Source of the DNA: Mycobacterium barrassiae
GTDB lineage: Bacteria > Actinomycetota > Actinomycetes > Mycobacteriales > Mycobacteriaceae
DNA: 64,000 nt
Direction: 5' to 3'
Assembly (NCBI RefSeq): GCF_025822765.1
Contig: NZ_JACKUK010000012.1
Coordinates: forward strand, 1 to 64,000
Shown here: positions 27,311-35,241 of the stretch, piece after piece
Layout: the number at the start of each line of letters is the position of its first letter
Position numbering within the stretch: the stretch's first letter is position 1
Notes under the pieces: generated by a model
Seen by the model: only the letters and a program-made list of their open reading frames with translations
Database searches by the model: none
What the model was told of the DNA's origin: nothing
Program-made: the position numbers and the translations under genes

Positions 27311-27324
27311 TAGAACCTGTTCCA
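27311..27324. promoter_or_regulatory. KstR-type operator, site 1
   Basis: TAGAACCTGTTCCA fits the published KstR consensus TNNAACNNGTTNNA at every fixed position. It lies between the divergent SDR (start 27277) and DapB-like (start 27356) genes, so both may be repressed by KstR and induced by cholesterol intermediates. Another TetR protein with a similar site cannot be excluded. Confidence 0.65.
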
Positions 27325-27355
27325 ATTTGAGGAGGCCTCACGCATACTGCTCGCC

Positions 27356-28432
27356 ATGGCAATTCGGGTCGCGCTCCTCGGCACCGGCAACTGCGGCAGC
27401 CTGGCGCTTCGACAGTTGATCACCGACGATCGCTTCGACCTCACCGGGGTGTGGGTGTCGACGCAGGCGAAGGTCGGCAAGGACGCGGGCGAGCTCGCCG
27501 GCCTGGACGTCACCACAGGCATCGCCGCCACCAACGATCTCGACGCGATCATCGCGGCCAAGCCCGATTGCGTCGTCTATACGGCGATGGGCGACACGCG
27601 TCCGCGCGAGGCGTTGGCCGACGTGCGCACGTTCCTGTCGGCGGGCATCAACGTCGTGGGCTCGAGCGTCGGCGCGCTGCAGTACCCGTGGGGGCTACTC
27701 CCCGACAAGGCCATCGCCAAGGTCGAAGATGCTGCGCGCGAAGGTGATTCGACGGTGTTCTTCACCGGTGTCGATCCGGGCTTCTGCACCGACCTGCTGC
27801 CGTTCGCGCTGGCCGGCACGTGCCAGAGCATCGAACAGATCCGCACCATGGAGATCGCCGACTACTCCACCTACGACGGCGAGACGGTGATGTTCGACGT
27901 GATGGGCTTCGGCAACGAACTCGGCGATCTGCCGATTCTGTATCAACCGGGCGTGCTGTCCATCGCGTGGGGCACCGCGATCCGGCAGCTCGCCGCAGGC
28001 CTGGGCATCGAGGTCGACGAGATCCGCGACTCCGTCGAGCAGGAACCCGCCCCCGAGGACCTTCACGTCGCCGTCGGCACCATCAAGAAGGGCACGGTCG
28101 CAGCGGTCCGCTTCCTGATCGAGGGCATGGTCGGAGGCAAACCGGTCATCGTCGTCGAGCACGTCACGCGACTGCATGCCGATCTGCGACCCGACTGGGC
28201 GCAGCCCGCGCATCCCGGTGGCTCGTACCGGGTCGAGATCACCGGTGAACCGTCGTATTTCTGCGACATCGTTCCGATGAGCCGCAACGGCGGAGCGCCC
28301 TATGCGGCGATCCTGGCCGCCGCGGGGCGGATCGTGAACTCGATCCCCGACGTGGTCGCCGCACCCGCGGGCATCCGGACCACGTTGGATATGCCGTTGG
28401 TGACCGGGAAAGGTCTCTACGCAGCGACGTAG
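27356..28432 (+). CDS. DapB-like NAD(P)-dependent amine/diaminopentanoate dehydrogenase family protein
   Basis: The 358-residue protein has a Rossmann start ALLGTGNCGSLALRQL (6-21) and the dihydrodipicolinate reductase-like C-terminal domain. Regions such as FFTGVDPGFCTDLLP and VEHVTRLHADLRPDW are typical of the family found in mycobacteria and fatty-acid or steroid catabolic loci. The substrate is unknown. Family members include 2,4-diaminopentanoate dehydrogenase, but the mycobacterial group is uncharacterised. A KstR-type box lies 32 bases before the start. GAGG just upstream serves as a ribosome site. It is followed by the HAD gene after 11 bases, so the two are probably one operon. Confidence 0.78.
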   Translation: MAIRVALLGTGNCGSLALRQLITDDRFDLTGVWVSTQAKVGKDAGELAGLDVTTGIAATNDLDAIIAAKPDCVVYTAMGDTRPREALADVRTFLSAGINVVGSSVGALQYPWGLLPDKAIAKVEDAAREGDSTVFFTGVDPGFCTDLLPFALAGTCQSIEQIRTMEIADYSTYDGETVMFDVMGFGNELGDLPILYQPGVLSIAWGTAIRQLAAGLGIEVDEIRDSVEQEPAPEDLHVAVGTIKKGTVAAVRFLIEGMVGGKPVIVVEHVTRLHADLRPDWAQPAHPGGSYRVEITGEPSYFCDIVPMSRNGGAPYAAILAAAGRIVNSIPDVVAAPAGIRTTLDMPLVTGKGLYAAT

Positions 28433-28443
28433 GCTGGAGCGCG

Positions 28444-29211
28444 ATGACCGCGCAGCCCGTGGCAGAGGACCCCACCGCGGAGATCGCCGCAAGTGAACCA
28501 GGGTCCCACATCGGTGCCTTCTTCGATCTCGACGGCACCTTGGTGGACGGTTTCACCGCCGCTGCCCATGCCACCGATCGCATCCGGCGCAGGCAGGCGG
28601 GAATCGGCGAAATCATGGGGGTCTTCGAGGCGTCGATGCGATACCGGCTGCGCCGCATGCGGTTCGAGCATTTGCTGACCAGGGCAGCCGGATATCTGCA
28701 GGGTGAAACGCTGATCGACCTCGACGAAGTCTGCGAGCGAATATTCGTCGACAGCCTGGCCACCCGCGTCTTTCCCGCGATGCGCGAGATCGTCGTCGCA
28801 CATCAGGAACGCGGCCACACGGTGGTGCTCAGCACCTCGGCGGTGACCATTCACGCGAACCCGGTGGCCCGCTTCCTGAAGATCGACCACGTGCTGTGCA
28901 ACCACTTCGAGGTCGACAGCGCCGGACGCCTGACGGGTCACATCGCGAAACCCGTCGTCTGGGGACGCAACAAGGCCAACGCCGTCGAGGACTTCTGCGC
29001 GGCCAATGGCGTTGGGCTGCAACACAGTTACTTCTACGCGGACGGCGACGAAGATGCGGCCCTGATGGTCAAGGTGGGCAACCCGCGTCCGGTCAATCCG
29101 CGACCCAAACTTGCCGCACTGGCGGCCGAACACGGCTGGCCGATACTGCAAGTCGTCACCTCGGGCGGGCGTCGACGACCGTCGTTGCGCAGGCTCGTCG
29201 GTTACGACTGA
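28444..29211 (+). CDS. HAD-IB family phosphatase
   Basis: The 255-residue protein has the HAD nucleophile motif FFDLDGTL with D28 and D30, a motif II serine/threonine in VVLSTSAVT (about 121-129) and the acidic motif IV in YADGDEDAALM. The helical cap after motif I and the overall HAD-IB pattern are like the phosphoserine-phosphatase-related domain that in mycobacteria is often fused to a PlsC acyltransferase. Here the acyltransferase part is absent. It starts 11 bases after the DapB-like gene, probably in the same KstR-type operon. A phosphatase acting on a lipid intermediate is plausible but inferred. Confidence 0.8.
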   Translation: MTAQPVAEDPTAEIAASEPGSHIGAFFDLDGTLVDGFTAAAHATDRIRRRQAGIGEIMGVFEASMRYRLRRMRFEHLLTRAAGYLQGETLIDLDEVCERIFVDSLATRVFPAMREIVVAHQERGHTVVLSTSAVTIHANPVARFLKIDHVLCNHFEVDSAGRLTGHIAKPVVWGRNKANAVEDFCAANGVGLQHSYFYADGDEDAALMVKVGNPRPVNPRPKLAALAAEHGWPILQVVTSGGRRRPSLRRLVGYD

Positions 29212-29303
29212 CCGCCGATCCGTCGAGGACCTGAGGCCCGACTAGCGGGAAACGGGCCGTAGTACCCCCCGACTGGTCACAACGGCGCGGCGAAGTACTA
29301 AAC

Positions 29304-29317
29304 TAGAACACGTTCCA
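29304..29317 (+). promoter_or_regulatory. KstR-type operator, site 2
   Basis: TAGAACACGTTCCA matches TNNAACNNGTTNNA at every fixed position, 30 bases upstream of the nitronate monooxygenase-like start. Together with site 1 it shares the extended form ACTAGAAC...GTTCCAATT, so the two sites look like near copies. Confidence 0.65.
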
Positions 29318-29347
29318 ATTCGTGAACCGGCCCACCGAGGAGCAGGC

Positions 29348-30481
29348 ATGCACACCCCCATCTGCGACGAACTCAATATCGAGTTCCCGATCTTCGCCTT
29401 CACGCATTGCCGCGACGTCGTCGTGGCCGTCAGCAAGGCCGGCGGCTTCGGTGTGCTCGGTGCGGTCGGCTTCACCCCGGAGCAGCTCGAGATCGAGCTG
29501 GACTGGATCGACGAAAACATCGGCGACCATCCCTACGGCGTCGACATCGTCATCCCGAACAAGTACGAGGGCATGGACGCGGGCGACCTGGATCCAGAGG
29601 TGCTGAAGAAGACACTGAATGACCTTGTGCCGCAAAAGCACATCGATTTCGCGAAGAAGCTGCTCGCCGACCACGGTGTGCCGGTCGAGCACAGCGACGA
29701 CGATGCGCTGCAGCTGCTCGGGTGGACCGAGGCGACCGCCACCCCGCAGGTCGAGGTGGCGCTGCAGCACCCGAAGTGCACGCTGATCGCCAACGCGCTG
29801 GGCACGCCGCCCGCCGACATGATCAAGCACATCCACGACCAAGGGCGCAAGGTCGCGGCGCTGTGCGGGTCGCCGTCGCAGGCGCGCAAGCACGCCGACG
29901 CCGGAGTCGACATCATCATCGCCCAGGGCGGCGAGGCGGGTGGACACTGCGGCGAGATCGGTTCGATCGTGCTGTGGCCGCAGGTCGTCAAGGAGGTCGC
30001 GCCGGTTCCCGTGCTGGCCGCCGGCGGGATCGGCAGTGGTCAGCAGATCGCGGCGGCGCTGGCGCTCGGTGCGCAGGGCGCGTGGACGGGCTCGCAGTGG
30101 GTCATGGTCGAGGAGTCCGAGCACACCCCGATCCAGCACGCCGCGTACGCCAAGGCCGAGAGCCGCGACACCGTCCGCAGTCGGTCGTTCACCGGTAAGC
30201 CCGCGCGGATGTTGCGCAACGACTGGACCGAGGCCTGGGAGAACCCGGACAACCCGAAGCCGCTCGGAATGCCGCTGCAGTACATGGTTTCCGGGATGGC
30301 GGTCGCGGCCACGCACAAGTATCCGAACGAGAGCGTCGACGTCGCGTTCAACCCCATCGGCCAGGTCGTGGGTCAGTTCACCAAGGTGGAGAAGTCCGCG
30401 GCGGTGATCGAGCGGTGGGTGCAGGAGTACCTCGAGGCGACGAGCACGCTCAACGAGATCAACGAGGCCGCGTCCGTCTAG
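29348..30481 (+). CDS. Nitronate monooxygenase (2-nitropropane dioxygenase) family flavoprotein
   Basis: The 377-residue FMN TIM-barrel protein has GGEAGGHCGEIGS (about 197-209), the flavin and active-site histidine region, and the phosphate-binding loop LAAGGIGSGQQIAAALALGAQGAW. It opens TPICDELNIEFPIFAFTHCRDVV, typical of one mycobacterial subgroup. Family members oxidise nitronates or act as enoyl-type oxidoreductases in steroid ring degradation. The specific reaction here is unknown. GAGGAGCAGGC just before the ATG is a good ribosome site. The KstR-type box upstream suggests induction by sterols. Confidence 0.85.
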   Translation: MHTPICDELNIEFPIFAFTHCRDVVVAVSKAGGFGVLGAVGFTPEQLEIELDWIDENIGDHPYGVDIVIPNKYEGMDAGDLDPEVLKKTLNDLVPQKHIDFAKKLLADHGVPVEHSDDDALQLLGWTEATATPQVEVALQHPKCTLIANALGTPPADMIKHIHDQGRKVAALCGSPSQARKHADAGVDIIIAQGGEAGGHCGEIGSIVLWPQVVKEVAPVPVLAAGGIGSGQQIAAALALGAQGAWTGSQWVMVEESEHTPIQHAAYAKAESRDTVRSRSFTGKPARMLRNDWTEAWENPDNPKPLGMPLQYMVSGMAVAATHKYPNESVDVAFNPIGQVVGQFTKVEKSAAVIERWVQEYLEATSTLNEINEAASV

Positions 30482-30512
30482 TTCACAACTGATCGCCGAT
30501 TCACGTAGTTCC

Positions 30513-30535
30513 GCGATCTCTGCGCAGTCTCGGCG
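30513..30535 (+). repeat. Dispersed intergenic repeat, copy 1 (single arm)
   Basis: A 23-base segment beginning GCGATCTCTGCGCAGTCT recurs with 21 of 23 identities at 31086-31108, on the other side of the next gene and in the same orientation. Here only one arm of the larger palindromic element is recognisable. It may belong to a family of short palindromic mycobacterial intergenic repeats. Confidence 0.5.
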
Positions 30536-30566
30536 GTGTGGTGGGGTCGGATGCGAAGCTCGCTTC

Positions 30567-31019
30567 GTGAGTTTGATTGCGGCGGCCTGCGCGGGCTTTC
30601 TCGTCGCAGTCCTGTGGATGGACCTGATGTTCGACGGTCAGGTCCTGCGCTATCGCGGCGAGGAACTGCCCGAATCGGTGCTGTCGTCGATCGCCGGCTA
30701 TTACCGACGCGCCACGACGACGTCGCGGCCGATGGGTTACCTCATCGCGCTGGTGATGGCGATCCTGGTTGGGACGTTGGGATTCGCGTGGATCGACGGG
30801 CTGACCGCGGTTTGGCCACTCGCCACGGCGTCGATACTTGCCGTCGGCCCCGTCCTGCTGGCGATGCTGCGCACGGTCCCCAACGCGGTCCGGCTCGGCG
30901 CGCGCACCGGCGATGTCGCGGCACAGTCGCGGCTGGCCCGCTCGATATGCCGTGACCACGTCGCATGCCTTGCGAGCATGCTCGGCTTTCTCGCCGTGTG
31001 GCTGACTCTCGCCTCCTAA
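30567..31019 (+). CDS. Four-helix integral membrane protein of unknown function
   Basis: The 150-residue protein has a GTG start. Hydrophobic stretches are at about 2-20, 51-72, 75-92 and 130-149, giving four predicted membrane helices. A conserved-looking soluble part lies between the first two (YRGEELPESVLSSIAGYYRR). No catalytic or transport motif was recognised. The gene lies between two copies of a dispersed repeat and is followed by a large inverted repeat. It runs in the same direction as the upstream monooxygenase gene, separated by 85 bases that hold repeat copy 1. Confidence 0.65.
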   Translation: MSLIAAACAGFLVAVLWMDLMFDGQVLRYRGEELPESVLSSIAGYYRRATTTSRPMGYLIALVMAILVGTLGFAWIDGLTAVWPLATASILAVGPVLLAMLRTVPNAVRLGARTGDVAAQSRLARSICRDHVACLASMLGFLAVWLTLAS

Positions 31020-31028
31020 CCCGCCCGC

Positions 31029-31108
31029 CGAGACTGTCCCCAGCTTCGCGGGGGCCCCACACAGATCGCGAATTCGCGCGGATCGGCGATCTGTGCGCAG
31101 TCTCGACG
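31029..31108. repeat. Dispersed palindromic intergenic element, copy 2 (full)
   Basis: Left arms CGAGACTG (31029-31036) and ACACAGATCGC (31059-31069) pair with GCGATCTGTGC (31086-31096) and CAGTCTCG (31098-31105). The centre contains the 12-base palindrome CGCGAATTCGCG (31067-31078), and a CCCC...GGGG mini-hairpin interrupts the left arm. RNA from either strand would fold strongly, so it may terminate transcription of the membrane protein gene. The right arm is repeated at 30513-30535. Confidence 0.55.
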
Positions 31109-31122
31109 AGGAGGGGCAGGAT

Positions 31123-31142
31123 TATGTAAGGTGTCATACATA
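31123..31142. promoter_or_regulatory. Probable TetR operator before the molybdoenzyme operon
   Basis: TATGTA and TACATA form a 6-base inverted repeat separated by 8 bases, 25 bases upstream of the TetR GTG start. A palindrome at this place is the usual autoregulatory site of a TetR regulator and would also control the coupled oxidoreductase gene. Confidence 0.5.
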
Positions 31143-31167
31143 GTCGGTCGGACGGAGGAATCCAGTC

Positions 31168-31764
31168 GTGTCCAGTCACCGCGAGCGCATGGTGCGGTCC
31201 GCTGCCCTCCTCATCCGCGAACGCGGTGCGCATCCGACGGCCATCGCCGACGTGCTGGAGCACAGCGGCGCCCCGCGAGGGTCGGCGTACCACTACTTCC
31301 CCGGCGGTCGCACGCAGCTTCTGTGCGAAGCGATCGATTTCGCCGGCGAGTACGTCGCAGCCAAGATCGAGAAGGCCGACACCGGCCTGGCGGCACTCGA
31401 CGCACTCTTCGACGACTATCGAACGCAATTGCTCAACAGCGACTTCCGGGCGGGTTGTCCCGTCGTCGCAGTGAGCGTGGAGGCCGGCGACCCCGCCAAG
31501 CCGGACACCGCCTCTCCGGTTATCGAACGCGCAGCCGCAGCCTTCGCGCGGTGGACGGACCTGATCGCCGCCCGCCTGGTCGCCGACGGCGTCAACGCGG
31601 AGCGCGCCGCCGAACTCGCGATACTGACCACCACATCGTTCGAAGGCGCGATCGTCGTCGCCCGCGCGTCCCGCGACGTCAAAGCTCTCGACCTCGTCCA
31701 TGGCCAGCTACGCGCCCTCGTGCTGGCCGAGACCGATGGAAGGAAGTCCGCTCATGGTGGATGA
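31168..31764 (+). CDS. TetR-family regulator (LmrA/YxaF type)
   Basis: The 198-residue protein has a GTG start. The N-terminal helix-turn-helix spans about 5-50 (AALLIRERGAHPTAIADVLEHSGAPRGSAYHYF). SAYHYFPGGRTQLL is the YxaF/LmrA variant of the recognition helix end. The C-terminal part matches the matching ligand domain (GCPVVAVSVEAGDPAK around residue 93-108). GGACGGAGGAATCC upstream provides the ribosome site. The 3' end overlaps the molybdopterin oxidoreductase start by 11 bases, so the two are translationally coupled. The enzyme is therefore the probable regulated target. The inducer is unknown. Confidence 0.85.
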   Translation: MSSHRERMVRSAALLIRERGAHPTAIADVLEHSGAPRGSAYHYFPGGRTQLLCEAIDFAGEYVAAKIEKADTGLAALDALFDDYRTQLLNSDFRAGCPVVAVSVEAGDPAKPDTASPVIERAAAAFARWTDLIAARLVADGVNAERAAELAILTTTSFEGAIVVARASRDVKALDLVHGQLRALVLAETDGRKSAHGG

Positions 31765-34006
31765 ATGGCAGTCGACCGCGTGCATCCTCTGTGAGTGCAA
31801 CTGCGGCATCGTCGTCCAACTCGACGGACGCAAGCTGGCCAAGATTCGCGGAGACAAAGCCCATCCGGCGTCACAGGGGTACACCTGCAACAAGGCGCTG
31901 CGCCTGGACCACTACCAGAGCTACCGCAGCAGGCTGACCTCTCCCCTGCGCCGGCGTCCCGACGGCAGCTACGAGGAAATCGACTGGGACACCGCCATTG
32001 CCGAGATAGCGGCAGGCTTCAAGCGCATCGCCGACACCTACGGCGGCGACAAGATCTTCTACTACGGCGGCGGCGGGCAGGGTAACCACCTTGGCGGCGC
32101 GTACAGCGGCGCCTTCCTGAAGGCACTCGGTTCGTACTACCGCTCCAATGCGCTCGCCCAGGAGAAGACGGGCGAAGCGTGGGTCGACGCCCACCTCTAC
32201 GGTGGCCACACCCGAGGCGAGTTCGAGCACGCCGAGGTGTCGGTGTTCATCGGCAAGAACCCGTGGATGTCCCAGAGCTTCCCGCGGGCGCGGACGGTGC
32301 TCAACGAGATCGCCAAGGATCCCAAACGCGCCATGATCGTCATCGACCCGGTGATCACCGACACCGCCAAGATGGCCGACATGCACCTGCGCGTACGTCC
32401 GGGAACGGACGCATGGGTATTAGCGGCGTTGGCCGCTGTGTTGGTGCAGGAAGACCTCTGCGACAAGGCGTTTCTCGCCGGGCACGTCAGCGGTGCCGAA
32501 CCGGTTCTGGACGTCCTGCGTTCGGTCGACGTCGACGACTACGCCCTGCGGTGCGGCGTCGACGCCGAACTGATCCGTGCCGCGGCGCGGCGGATCGGCG
32601 GTGCGGCGAGCGTATCCGTCTTCGAGGATCTGGGCATTCAGCAGGCGCCCAACAGCACCCTGTGCTCCTATCTCAACAAGCTGCTGTGGATCCTCACCGG
32701 CAACTTCGCCAAACGTGGTGGGCAGCACCTGCATTCGTCGTTCGGACCGCTCTTCCGGCACACCCCCGAGGTCGGCCGCACTCCGGTCACCGGGGCACCC
32801 ATCGTCGGAGGGCTGATCCCCAGCAACGTCGTACCCCAGGAAATGCTGGGCGATCACCCCGACCGGTTCCGCGCGATGATCGTCGAAAGCAGCAACCCGG
32901 CGCATTCACTCGCCGATTCCACCGCCTGCCGAGAAGCTTTCCAGTCGCTGGAGCTGATGGTGGTGATCGATGTCGCCATGACCGAAACCGCACGGCTGGC
33001 CCATTACGTGTTGCCTGCCGCATCGCAGTACGAGAAGGCCGAGGCGACGTTCTTCAACCTCGAATTCCCGCATAACACCTTCCATTTGCGGCATCGACTG
33101 ATGGAGCCGCTCGAGGGCACCCTTCCCGAACCCGAGATCTGGGCCCGGTTGGTCCGGGCGCTCGACGTGGTCGACGATGCCGAACTCGAACCTTTGCGTC
33201 GCGCCGCAGCCGAGAGTCGCGAGGCGTTCACGGCGGCGTTCCTGCAGGCCGTCGGCTCCAGCCCGGTGCTGGGCAAGGTACTCCCCTATGTCCTCTACGA
33301 AACACTGGGACCGACTCTGCCCGAGGGGCTTTCGGGCGCGGCCGCATTGTGGGGCCTCTCCCAGAAGGCGGCGATGACGTACCCCGATGCGGTCCGCCGA
33401 GCCGGCCATGCGGACGGCAATGCACTGTTCGACGCGATCCTGTCGAGCCCGTCGGGGGTGACATTCACCGTGCATGAGTATGAGGACGACTACGCGTTGA
33501 TCACCCACGCCGATCACAAGATCGCATTGCACATGCCCGAGATGATCGACGAGATCCGCGCGTTGGCCGATGCGGAACCGCATTTCACCACGCCCGATTT
33601 CCCGATCGTACTGTCGGCGGGTGAACGTCGCGCCTATACAGCCAATGACATCCTGCGCGATCCGGCCTGGCGCAAGCGCGATACCGACGGCGCGCTGCGA
33701 GTCAGCCTCGAGGACGCCGAGGCGCTGGGCCTGGTGCACGGCGGGCGCGCCCGCATCACCACTGCGGCGGGCAGCGCGGAGGCCAGCGTCGAGATCAGTG
33801 AGGCGATGCTCCCCGGGCACGCATCGCTGCCCAACGGCTTCGGGCTCGATTTCGTCGCCGACGACGGCCAGACGCATGTTCCCGGCGTCGCGCCGAATGC
33901 GTTGACGTCCAGTGACTGGCGTGACGCCTACGCGGGCACGCCCTGGCACAAGCACGTGCCCGCGCGTATCGAGGCGGTGCCCACCGCACCGCTGACTACC
34001 GCTTGA
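31754..34006 (+). CDS. Molybdopterin-dependent oxidoreductase with N-terminal 4Fe-4S site
   Basis: The 750-residue protein starts at ATG 31754, preceded by GAAGGAAG inside tetR. The frame extends upstream only through tetR. N-terminal cysteines C10, C13, C17 and C45 fit the CX2CX3CX27C cluster of the DMSO-reductase superfamily. Molybdopterin-binding stretches YYGGGGQGNHLGG, VFIGKNPWMSQ and DPVITDTAKMADMHLRVRPG are present, with the dinucleotide-binding C-terminal domain from about 620. No twin-arginine signal is present, so it is cytoplasmic. No partner iron-sulfur or membrane subunit gene lies nearby, unlike respiratory members. The reaction is unknown. It could be formate dehydrogenase-like or hydratase-like. 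Confidence 0.85.
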   Translation: MVDEWQSTACILCECNCGIVVQLDGRKLAKIRGDKAHPASQGYTCNKALRLDHYQSYRSRLTSPLRRRPDGSYEEIDWDTAIAEIAAGFKRIADTYGGDKIFYYGGGGQGNHLGGAYSGAFLKALGSYYRSNALAQEKTGEAWVDAHLYGGHTRGEFEHAEVSVFIGKNPWMSQSFPRARTVLNEIAKDPKRAMIVIDPVITDTAKMADMHLRVRPGTDAWVLAALAAVLVQEDLCDKAFLAGHVSGAEPVLDVLRSVDVDDYALRCGVDAELIRAAARRIGGAASVSVFEDLGIQQAPNSTLCSYLNKLLWILTGNFAKRGGQHLHSSFGPLFRHTPEVGRTPVTGAPIVGGLIPSNVVPQEMLGDHPDRFRAMIVESSNPAHSLADSTACREAFQSLELMVVIDVAMTETARLAHYVLPAASQYEKAEATFFNLEFPHNTFHLRHRLMEPLEGTLPEPEIWARLVRALDVVDDAELEPLRRAAAESREAFTAAFLQAVGSSPVLGKVLPYVLYETLGPTLPEGLSGAAALWGLSQKAAMTYPDAVRRAGHADGNALFDAILSSPSGVTFTVHEYEDDYALITHADHKIALHMPEMIDEIRALADAEPHFTTPDFPIVLSAGERRAYTANDILRDPAWRKRDTDGALRVSLEDAEALGLVHGGRARITTAAGSAEASVEISEAMLPGHASLPNGFGLDFVADDGQTHVPGVAPNALTSSDWRDAYAGTPWHKHVPARIEAVPTAPLTTA

Positions 34007-34010
34007 GCAG

Positions 34011-34574
34011 CTACGACAGCAGTCGCTGAGTCGCGCGTTCCAGCACCCGCTTTCGGCTGCTGCCCGGATGTTCGGCGGCGATGAAATGGCTGCCGATGGC
34101 CAACGAGAACGCCAGCATGCCGCGCGCCTCGGCGTCGTCGGGGTCGTCGCTGAACGTGCCGATGAGCCTGCGCAGGTAATCCATGCGCCGGTTGTCGACG
34201 CGCCGCAGTCGGCGCGCGACCGCCTTGTCGCGGCGGGCCCAGTCACGCACGGCGAGGTCGATCGGCAGCAACTCCTTGGAGAAGGTGAGCATGCCGGCCT
34301 TGCGCACCTTGTCCCTGGCGTCGCCGCCCTCGGACTCGACTCGGTCGAGTACCTCGTCGGTGCTGCGGTGTTCCCATGTTTCGAGGAGTGCGTCGAGAAG
34401 AGCCGATCGGCTCTCGAAGTGGTGGTAGAAGCTGCCTCGGGTGACGTCGAGCGCCTTTGCGAGTAGGTCCACGCGCACTGCATCGGGGCCGCCGGCGGCG
34501 AGCGCCTCGAGGCCCGCGTCGATCCATGCACTCCTGGGCGTGCGGGTCTTGGCGACCATGTCTCTCCAATTCAT
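34011..34574 (-). CDS. TetR-family regulator
   Basis: From ATG 34574 (MNWRDMVAKTRT) the protein has 187 residues. ATG 34559 is also possible. The longer frame to 34667 would cross the operator and the divergent start. The helix-turn-helix is LEALAAGGPDAVRVDLLAKALDVTRGSFYHHFESRSALLDALLETW at about 20-65, and the C-terminal domain is helical. A perfect 16-base palindrome lies 31 bases upstream of the start in the divergent gap to two DUF2867-like genes, which are the likely targets besides itself. It converges with the molybdoenzyme gene (4 bases between stops). Confidence 0.85.
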   Translation of the reverse strand: MNWRDMVAKTRTPRSAWIDAGLEALAAGGPDAVRVDLLAKALDVTRGSFYHHFESRSALLDALLETWEHRSTDEVLDRVESEGGDARDKVRKAGMLTFSKELLPIDLAVRDWARRDKAVARRLRRVDNRRMDYLRRLIGTFSDDPDDAEARGMLAFSLAIGSHFIAAEHPGSSRKRVLERATQRLLS

Positions 34575-34605
34575 GACGCGGGGTTGACGACGGCGTTCCC
34601 TCAAG

Positions 34606-34621
34606 CATACAGTACTGTATG
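34606..34621. promoter_or_regulatory. Perfect 16-base palindrome, probable TetR operator
   Basis: CATACAGTACTGTATG is a perfect palindrome in the gap between the TetR gene (start 34574) and the DUF2867-like gene (start 34658). Flanking bases CAAG/TTTG extend the symmetry imperfectly. ACAGTACTGT-type sites are typical of TetR repressors. It rules out ATG 34619 as a sensible start, because that codon lies within it. Confidence 0.7.
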
Positions 34622-34657
34622 TTTGGTTCCGCACCACTCGCCAAACGCGAGCACACG

Positions 34658-35224
34658 ATGCGGCCATGGCGGATCCACGCCATCACCAAGGACTTTCAGG
34701 TGCTCGACGTGTGGGCACTGCCCACGCCGGCTGATGCAGACGGTTTTTCACGCCTGGTCGGACTGTGGTCCACGTTCGACCCGAACCGAACCTCACCCGT
34801 CGTACGGGCCCTCTTCGCCGCCCGGTGGACAATCGGTCGGATACTCGGCCTCGACCGGCCGGAGAGCGGGCTCGGCGCGCGTGTCGAGACGCTGCGCGAC
34901 CGGCTGCCAGCCGACCTTCACGGCACTCCAACGGATTTCGTGTCCGACCGGTCCCCCTTCAAACCGCTGTATCTGACCGAATCTGAGCTGGCGATGGAGA
35001 TCGTCAACCAGACGGTGCACGGAGTACTGCACGTCGGCTGGGTGCCCGACCCGGACGTTCCGGGAGGGTTTCGCGGTCAGATGACCGTCCTGGTGCGGCC
35101 CAACGGCGCACTCGGCGTGGCCTATCTGGCTGCGATAGCGCCGTTTCGCCATCTGATCGTCTACCCGGTGATGATGCGCGACATCGAACGGCTCTGGCGC
35201 GAACAACCCAGCGCCTCAACATAA
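34658..35224 (+). CDS. DUF2867-like protein, first of a pair
   Basis: From ATG 34658 the protein has 188 residues (MRPWRIHAITKDFQVLDVW). The frame starts 13 codons earlier, inside the palindromic operator, and is not used. The pattern LPTPADADGFSRLVGLWSTFD...VVRALFAARWTIGRILGLD and the C-terminal GVAYLAAIAPFRHLIVYPVMMRDIERLW fit the DUF2867 group of probable lipid- or ligand-binding proteins. No catalytic motif is visible. It is followed 17 bases later by a second DUF2867-like gene, both probably repressed by the divergent TetR protein. Confidence 0.7.
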   Translation: MRPWRIHAITKDFQVLDVWALPTPADADGFSRLVGLWSTFDPNRTSPVVRALFAARWTIGRILGLDRPESGLGARVETLRDRLPADLHGTPTDFVSDRSPFKPLYLTESELAMEIVNQTVHGVLHVGWVPDPDVPGGFRGQMTVLVRPNGALGVAYLAAIAPFRHLIVYPVMMRDIERLWREQPSAST

Positions 35225-35241
35225 CCCGAAGGAAGGTAGCG

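Noticed and set aside
34619-34621. ATG 34619 as the start of the first DUF2867-like gene
   Set aside because: It is part of the 16-base palindrome and has no ribosome site; ATG 34658 fits the family start.
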